Positions 57,727 to 64,000 of a stretch of DNA of 64,000 nucleotides are shown here, in pieces. The stretch comes from Flectonema sp. DT1601 (lineage: Eukaryota > Euglenozoa > Diplonemea > Diplonemida > Diplonemidae), in assembly GCA_964019425.1 (NCBI GenBank), contig OZ025861.1, forward strand, positions 186,001-250,000. The letters run 5' to 3'. Under the pieces are notes generated by a model. The model ran no database searches. It had not been told where the DNA came from and saw only the letters and a list, made by a program, of their open reading frames with translations. Every line of letters starts with the position of its first letter. Position 1 is the stretch's first letter. A program made the position numbers and the translations under genes.

Positions 57727-58229
57727 GTCAGGGAGGGGGCACTGTTTGAATTAATATAATAAAAAGTTTCAACGAAAAAGATTAGTTTTTTTTTTCAGGA
57801 ATGCTGGCGTGATGGTCATATATAATCAAGATCCTGTTGAGATTTTTTTTAAGAAAAAATAATAAACAGCATTTTCGATTACAAAACTGGGAGAACAAAA
57901 AAACAAAAAAAAAAAATTCTTAAATTTTTCACAAAGTCACAATCCGGGTGACTTAACTTCACTCTTGTATAACTGAGCGAGCAAGGAGGGAGAGTGATGG
58001 GAATATCGAAAAAAATTGACGAGTATTTTGTCATACGGCTCTAACGCGTTCAAAATACAAAATAAATATGATCGTTTCTGTGATACGTACAAGGTCGTTT
58101 TTATTGTTATTATTTTTTTTTTATTTTTTTTTTTCATTCTTTCATATTTTTTTTTTTTGTTCTTTTTTTTTCTTCAGGAAATGAAGCCGAGGCCATCGGA
58201 GTTACAATTGTACAGCCTCTTCGTAATTT

Positions 58230-58269
<40 letters not shown>

Positions 58270-59719
58270 CCTCGTCCTCCTGAGGCTTTGCAGATCTCAC
58301 CCAAAAAAATAGGGAGCTCACGTCACACAAACAGAATGGAAGGAATTTTAGAAAGTTTTTTAAGATATGTGCTTGTGCTTATTATTATTGATCAATCCAA
58401 CATTTTTTTATGTACAATCTTGATTTTTAAACCAACATTATAACAATAAAATTAACCAAAAGATACGAACTGCCAGATGGAGGGACCCCCCCCCCTCCCT
58501 CTGATTTATTTTTTTTCTTTTATTTCCTCATAATTACATCTCCCCTTTGTTGCCTTATACGCTTCCCGCTTGTGAATATTGCCCTTATGTAAGCTATTGT
58601 GAATGGTACCGGCAGAGAACATACGCTTTTGAAACAACGCACTTGCGAAAAAAGAAAACCACAACAGTGTATTATAAGACAAAATAAAATAAAGAAAAGC
58701 ATCGGACGACATTCGATTTAGTGAAATAAGCATTCAGTTTTGACACGTCTCCTTCGCTGTCAGGTTTTGAAAGTCAATAAAAGAAGAACCAATCTACCGA
58801 ATACATGTGATTTCGATAGGGGGGAGAGAAATTAGGGGAAAATAGGACATAAGACACGCACAAACCATGTGATTTTATTATATTTTTTTTTCTTCTTCTT
58901 CTTCTTTTTTTTCCAAGATAAACAGTACCAACAGGAGAATTTCTGGTACATAACATAAATAACATACAAGAAAGAGTATACAGAGGGAAAAGGGATCGAA
59001 GGGGGGGTTCTTTTTTTTTTTTTTTTGTCTATCCCCAACTAAGATAATTATCAAATACTAAAAACTGCAATTACTAAGAAATATTTGATTTTGCTTGGGG
59101 ATAAATGACCACAACCAATATAAAAGGCAGGGAGGAAGCAGTTACTGCAGGAGACGAGCAAGCGTGCGGCACTTTTTCTCGACAGATAAAAGAGAGAGAA
59201 AGGCTCGTACACCAAAAAACCTTGCAAGCAACATAAAACAATAATAAAGGGGGGAAACAAAAAGAAAATGTAAACAGAGTTTCCTTTTTTTTTTTTTTTT
59301 TTTCCTTCCACCCGCAACGCATAACAACGGGTGGGTCTGCTCTACGTCACCTCACTAACTTCTGTTAGTTACAATAATTTGTCCCGTTCCTTTCACAACA
59401 TAAAGATATCTGTTGTGCTGTCATGTGGTAGCCTTGACTGCACAAGTCCTCAATTCTAATACTCAGTGCAGAATATCATCACCAAGTCAGTTGCTACAAT
59501 TGTGCTACAAATAACTCGCACCTCGTAGCAACCTACCATACTCGTTTTGATCTCAGCACTGAATGGCTGCCTCCGTAAGCACGGGTACGGGTCATGCGGG
59601 CGAGGGTTAAATGAATACTCAAAAAGACTTTCCTCACAACATAATGATTTAATATTTAACTAACCTTAATAAACCGCGTGGTTGTCTCCACAACTGAATT
59701 CCAGCAGTGTAGTTAATAC
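57727..59719. other. Intergenic stretch
   Basis: No gene is seen. T and A runs include one of 38 T at 58232-58269. A 7-bp hairpin lies at 59308-59334. The right end should be 3' UTR of the homocitrate synthase gene. Confidence 0.5.
59308..59334. other. Perfect 7-bp hairpin
   Basis: CCACCCG and CGGGTGG with a 13-nt loop, next to a T run. Confidence 0.45.
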
Positions 59720-61526
59720 CTAGTGGGGTACGGCGTCAGTAGCCTCCTCGTTGGTCACATCGGAAAGCGTGCAGTTGGCTACGCCCTCAAGCCCGGCAAC
59801 CTGTTGGTTTTTTTTATATATATTTTGTTAACAACACAATGAAGAATTGCAACAGGGGTACAACAGTTCCCTTTATGAATCGCTAACTTTTATTATCCCA
59901 AAAGAGAAAAGTACATACCAAGTTCTGGATGAGAAGTTGTGTCGTGGCCAGGTCATCCTCCTTTTCTGAAAGAAGCTTAAGCTCAGCTGTTGATTCCTGG
60001 TCGTTTTGTTTAGCACACTTGACAGAGATAAGATCGAAGTCACATGGAGAGTCAACACAAATATCTAAACATCTGTTGAGAACTTCCTTGTCGAATAAAT
60101 GACCTGCAAGACGAAGAATACGGAACGGACGAGTATCAGTTGTGACTGGAATTCTTGCAATAGCAGCCTTTGCTAACGCCTCCTGGTACTGCTTAACAGC
60201 AGATGCGGCTTCTTGAGCTGCGTCACGGAGAGCTGGTGGAACAGCTTCACCAACTTCTTCGTCAGTCTTCCACGACATGAAGTCTGCTGAACTGACACGA
60301 GGACCAGCTGCCAAACTAATAAGAACGCTATCAATCTGATCGTTGTTTATCGTTTGAACATCAGCAAGATTCTTAATCATCTGAGTAGCCACTTGGATCT
60401 GTTCATCAGAGATATCAAGTTGTAACTGAACAGCTCTCGCTTTGATCGCATTCCAACCAGTAATTCTGTTGGTGATGTTAACACGTCTCTCAACTCCGAA
60501 ATCTTCAGGACACAAGATTTCATAAGCACTTGGGTTGCTCATGACTGCCTTGGTGTGCACTCCCGCCTTGTGAGTAAACGCACCTGATCCTGTAACAATG
60601 TTGTTGAATGGAACGCTGACTTGACTTGATGTGGCAACGTACTTGTCAAGACTGTTGATTAACTTTAAGTTATACTTCTCAGTAGTAGCAGCCTTGTTTA
60701 TTGTGTACATACGGGCTAATAGTCCACCGAGTGGTACAATTCCGTTTCTCTCACCGATACCAAGAACGGTCGTGTCGATGTGAGTTGCACCGGCTTCTGC
60801 TGCCATGAGTGCGTTGGCAAGGCAGCAACCGGTGTCGTCATGAGCGTGGAATTCAATTCCAACACTTTCTGGGATGGCTTCACGAACAGTTCTTACAACT
60901 CTGTAAGCATCTAAAGGAGTGGCAATACCAACTGTGTCTGCGATACCAATTCGGTCAACTCCCATTTCAGCAACACCTGCGTATACTTTCAACACATCAT
61001 CCATGTTGGATCTAAAAGTATCCTCACAACTAAACCTTACCTCTAATCCTTTATTCTTTAAGTACGTTATCGTCTTCTCTGCTATGCGAAGTACTTCATC
61101 TATCCCCTTCTTATGACTATGTTTTACGAGTACTTCAGATGTTGCCATGTACATATTTACTCCATGAACACCAGCTTCAACAGCAGCTGTAACATCTTTC
61201 ATGTCACATCGTACGTGGGTTAGGATCTTTGCTTGGTTCATGTTCATTTCAGAGAGGGTTCTACAGTCGTTGAATGCTTGCGCACTTGCGATCGGGTTCA
61301 ACATTTCAATGTAATCGATTCCAACTCTGTCTAACATCTTAGCGATGAACACTCTGTCTTGAGTACTGAAACTGCAGGTATCGAATTGCTCTCCTTCTCT
61401 CAAAGTCGAATCGATAATTTTAAAATCAAAATTTTTAACTCGGTCAGAAAACTCACTCGGAGGACTAAACCATCTACGCTGACCGCTCACTGCGGTGACA
61501 CGAGTTACGCTACGGGCTGACAACAT
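59720..61526 (-). CDS. Homocitrate synthase with C-terminal LOR/SDH-type domain
   Basis: Exons 61526-59919 and 59800-59720, 118-nt intron (GTATGT...CAACAG, phase 0); 562 aa. It condenses acetyl-CoA and 2-oxoglutarate to homocitrate, the first step of lysine synthesis by the alpha-aminoadipate route. The catalytic part (about 30-415) has DSTLREGEQF, IADTVG, HAHDDTGC, GIGERNG and the FTHKAGVHTKA segment; the match is to fungal Lys20/21 rather than isopropylmalate synthase. The N-terminus (MLSARSVTRV...QRRWFS) looks like a mitochondrial presequence. The C-terminal part (about 470-550; LAGHLFDKEVLN..LD, AELKLL, then LLIQNLVAGLEG across the splice) resembles the LOR/SDH conserved region of the lysine-catabolic enzyme. 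A regulatory role for it is an inference. Confidence 0.85.
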
Positions 61527-61731
61527 TCGAATGTCTGTAGTACTGAACCTAAAAAGGATGGGTTGTAATAAAGCTACTACAAAAACAATATTATTTTTTT
61601 AGTATCAAATATCCTTACAATAAAAACTAACAATTTCGATTATCCTGCACCAAAAGGAGAATTAAGTTCAACATTCGAATAGTTAAAAACCAAACCCATC
61701 GACATGATTAGTTGTAATAAATAAGAATCCG

Positions 61732-61764
<33 letters not shown>

Positions 61765-62292
61765 CCGAAACAAATAATAAATGCACACAAGCATTTCCAA
61801 TTGGCGGTAATAGACTTCAGTTTTTGAGTCACTTTCACAGTAGTCGGGTGTGTTTGAACGCTTCAATGAAAGAAGAAAAAACACATAACCCGATTTACAC
61901 TACTGTCACAGTTGGCTATCAACAGAACCTAGCCATGTCTTAGTGGCTCGGATGGAAGTTAAAATACAAGCTACTCAGAGCTATTGTTTTTTTTATTTTT
62001 ATTTTTTTTTTTTTTTGTATTAGGGTAGATAGGCTGGTAGAAAAAAAGAATATCGGAGGGTAGGAAAGGAATACAAAATGAGAAGGAAAAAAATAAGAGT
62101 ATCATTAGCACCAATTTTATTTGTAAAATATCGGTGTAATCCGGCCTATCTCTCTTTGTTTTTTTTTTATTTTATTTTTCCTTTCCTTCTAACACCTGGG
62201 AAGTTTCTATAGTCCGAATGCCGTCGCCGAATGATAAACTTATCGATAATGATAAATAGCGTATTAGTACTGCCTTATAATAACCTATAAGT
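61527..62292. other. Intergenic stretch
   Basis: Nothing recognised beyond T runs (61733-61757) and the pyrimidine acceptor region just upstream of the homocitrate synthase start (TAG at 61549-61551 on the minus strand after CCTTTT). Confidence 0.5.
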
Positions 62293-63087
62293 TTACACAA
62301 CTTTCATGTTCTTAGTTGTACGATTGGCCCGAAGCTTTTCCCGAACGTCGTCTAGTGTGTCCTGTGGGTTGTTGTTTATGCAGCTAAATTCATTGGTCAG
62401 TAGAACAACAATATCGCAATCTATGAATAAAAATTACTGTACACACCTGCAACTTGTTAACCGTTTCTTGAAGTTTGCGTACCTCAGCTCTGAGGTCTTC
62501 GGAAGGAGGCGGAGCTGCTATTTCAAGGGGAGATAAAATACCAACTTTTCGTAGTACCCACTTGAAAGGTAGCCAAATTAACATATAAGCAGCTAGTGTT
62601 CCGAGTATACCGAGTGCTACTACCAATAGTCTCAGTTTATTACGACCAATTGACCCGACTCCCATCTTGTCTTCTTTACCTGCGTAGTGACCTTTGAGAA
62701 TCATTTGTTGAGCTGTTTGAATTTTTTGAAATTCTCCTAAATCACCTCCCTTATCTGGATGGTTGGTCAGTGATAGTCTTCGAAAAGCAGCCTTTACATC
62801 ATCTGGAGGAGCGTCTTCAGGCAATCCTAACACTTTGTATGGTGATCCGTGTTCGTCAACCCATTTTGAAGCAATCATCGCTTCTTGTGCCTGGTGTCTA
62901 ACCTTCTCCTTCCACTGGTTGTGTTGTGTTTGTTTACTAACACCCCTCTCCCCTAAAAACAATAATTACAAACCTTATCCCACTTACTTGATGATGTGTT
63001 CCATCTAATTTGTGAGCTGCTTTTCAAAGCAGATCCAACACGTAAATTTCTCGCGCGTGTTGCATTTCTCGATATGAGTTTTAGCAT
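62293..63087 (-). CDS. Mitochondrial-type membrane J-domain protein
   Basis: Three exons, 63087-62974, 62914-62447 and 62361-62293, with introns of 59 and 85 nt; 216 aa. The N-terminus (MLKLISRNATRARNLR) is a good mitochondrial presequence. A J domain follows at about 70-120 (YKVLGLPEDAPPDDVKAAFRRL) with an intact HPD in NHPDKGG, so it can stimulate an Hsp70. A membrane segment at about 145-170 (LRLLVVALGILGTLAAYM) is followed by a short coiled coil and a basic C-terminus (NRTTKNMKVV) from exon 3. The first intron has the usual GTTTGT donor and an A/C-rich acceptor. The J domain precedes the membrane segment, unlike TIM14, so a specific orthologue is not claimed. Confidence 0.8.
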
Positions 63088-63108
63088 TTTGTTGTGCCGC
63101 CCTGATAG

Positions 63109-63132
63109 CTGTCGTGTGGAAAAAAAGAAACT
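63109..63132 (-). other. Probable spliced-leader acceptor for the J-protein gene
   Basis: The minus strand shows TTTCTTTTTTTCCACACGACAG, then 21 nt of leader to the ATG; a second AG lies 7 nt further on. Confidence 0.5.
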
Positions 63133-63238
63133 TTACGTCATCTCACTAATTAGTAATAATAATATTGCTATAAAAAAAAAAAAGAAAACATATGGTTCTG
63201 CTGTTCCGTATAAACACTGTGGGAAAAACGTAAGTTTC

Positions 63239-63273
63239 AGGCCTTCATCAGTAAGTTCTAAGGGATTTCATTC
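63239..63273. repeat. Dispersed repeat R4, copy 2
   Basis: GGCCTTCATCAGTAAGTT, then CTAAGGGATTTCATTC, as at 43757-43795. Confidence 0.5.
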
Positions 63274-63561
63274 TATGTTGAAGTTATAGAAGTTATTTAG
63301 CAAGTCCAAATAGAACCTGGTAGCTCTTCTTGGGAATATCTGTTTGAGGAATTATAAATAATTACACTAATTAGTATTAACCAATTAGACTCAACTTCAT
63401 AACCAACCTACAGTCAACTGTATGTTAACTACGCCACTAGGGGAAGACGGGATTGAAGACTTGAGGCGCATGGGGATAACGGGTGAGGAACGAGGAGATG
63501 AACAATAGCTTATTTTAACATACGGGAGTGGGAAAAGGGGGGTCAAGGGAAAGTAACGGTG

Positions 63562-63598
<37 letters not shown>

Positions 63599-63747
63599 CT
63601 TCCCTTCGTTCAGCAACTCTGTTTTTGGTTTTTTTTTATTATTTTTTTTTTTTTTTTTTTCCCCTACAGGTTGGGGGGATCTGGGACACAAGGATGGGTA
63701 GAGAGAGAACTGGGAACCTTACTGCATCCTATTTATTTTTCTCCATT

Positions 63748-63794
<47 letters not shown>

Positions 63795-64000
63795 AAAAAT
63801 AAAATAAAAAAATTCCCCTCTTATTTTTGGTATTAAAAACTTGCAAGACTTTCGTTCCTCAAAAAAATAAGAAGAAAATTTGTCATTTACAAGCTATTTT
63901 TAAAGAGAAACAAATTAAAAAAACTTACAAAAAAGAAATTGAACCAGTTCCCCCTAACCGACAATGTTTCATAAGCTCAAAACTTACTTATTGACAGAAG

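Larger units (their letters stand above)
63088..64000. other. Right end of the window, no gene seen
   Basis: R4 copy at 63239-63273, a 42-nt A run at 63749-63790 and long T runs. No coding region is supported up to the edge. Confidence 0.5.

Noticed and set aside
62915-63010. A 36-nt intron (GTAAGT...TTTTAG) as the first intron of the J-protein gene
   Set aside because: It also keeps the frame, but the 59-nt GTTTGT...ACCAG model matches the other twelve introns in donor, acceptor style and length.

Overview
The window is nuclear DNA of a free-living, flagellated protist, most likely a euglenozoan and perhaps a diplonemid. That placement is an inference from four things seen here. (1) All 18 genes I can support lie on the minus strand, as expected of a polycistronic array. 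(2) Many start codons sit 8-45 nt after a pyrimidine-rich stretch ending in AG, which looks like a spliced-leader acceptor. (3) Short GT-AG introns are present, which excludes most kinetoplastids. (4) There is a homocitrate synthase of the alpha-aminoadipate lysine pathway, known from fungi, Euglena and a few other protists. The standard code is used. Non-coding DNA is AT-rich and full of A or T homopolymers of 15-42 nt.

Transcription runs from high to low coordinates. From the right: a mitochondrial-type membrane J-protein (62.3-63.1 kb), homocitrate synthase with a C-terminal LOR/SDH-type domain (59.7-61.5), a 934-aa coiled-coil protein (54.9-57.7), a TIR-bounded block with Cys-rich reading frames (52.7-54.4), RPB11 (51.6-52.3), a RING-H2 protein with an acylation N-terminus (49.9-50.4), a fused E1 alpha/beta 2-oxoacid dehydrogenase (44.3-46.6) and an acidic single-pass protein (41.3-42.1). 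Next come a 1632-aa multi-pass protein in four exons (32.8-38.0), ADAT2-like tRNA deaminase, a SPATA4-like CH-domain protein, a PP2A-type phosphatase, propionate/acetate-CoA ligase (24.4-26.4), and a 4222-aa receptor with REJ-like and GPS regions in three exons (10.5-23.6). Last are an NT-C2 protein with a CaaX box, a 315-aa coiled-coil protein, a secreted lectin/WSC protein and a PAS-like protein (2.9-4.1).

I rebuilt 13 cis-introns by reading frames across GT...AG junctions. They are very uniform: donor GTATGT, GTTTGT, GTGTGT or GTATGA, acceptor almost always ACAG after an A/C-rich (not pyrimidine-rich) stretch. The upstream leader acceptors are mostly pyrimidine-rich, so the window appears to show two acceptor classes. 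One intron carries 91 perfect GTTT units ending at the acceptor.

The genes do not form one pathway. Mitochondrial branched-chain and propionate metabolism (E1, acyl-CoA ligase), lysine synthesis, ciliary/cytoskeletal parts (SPATA4-like, coiled coils) and large surface receptors are mixed, as is usual in such arrays. Intergenic DNA holds several dispersed repeat families and GC-rich hairpins. I saw no tRNA, rRNA, CRISPR, or recognisable retroviral, LTR or Polinton-type element.
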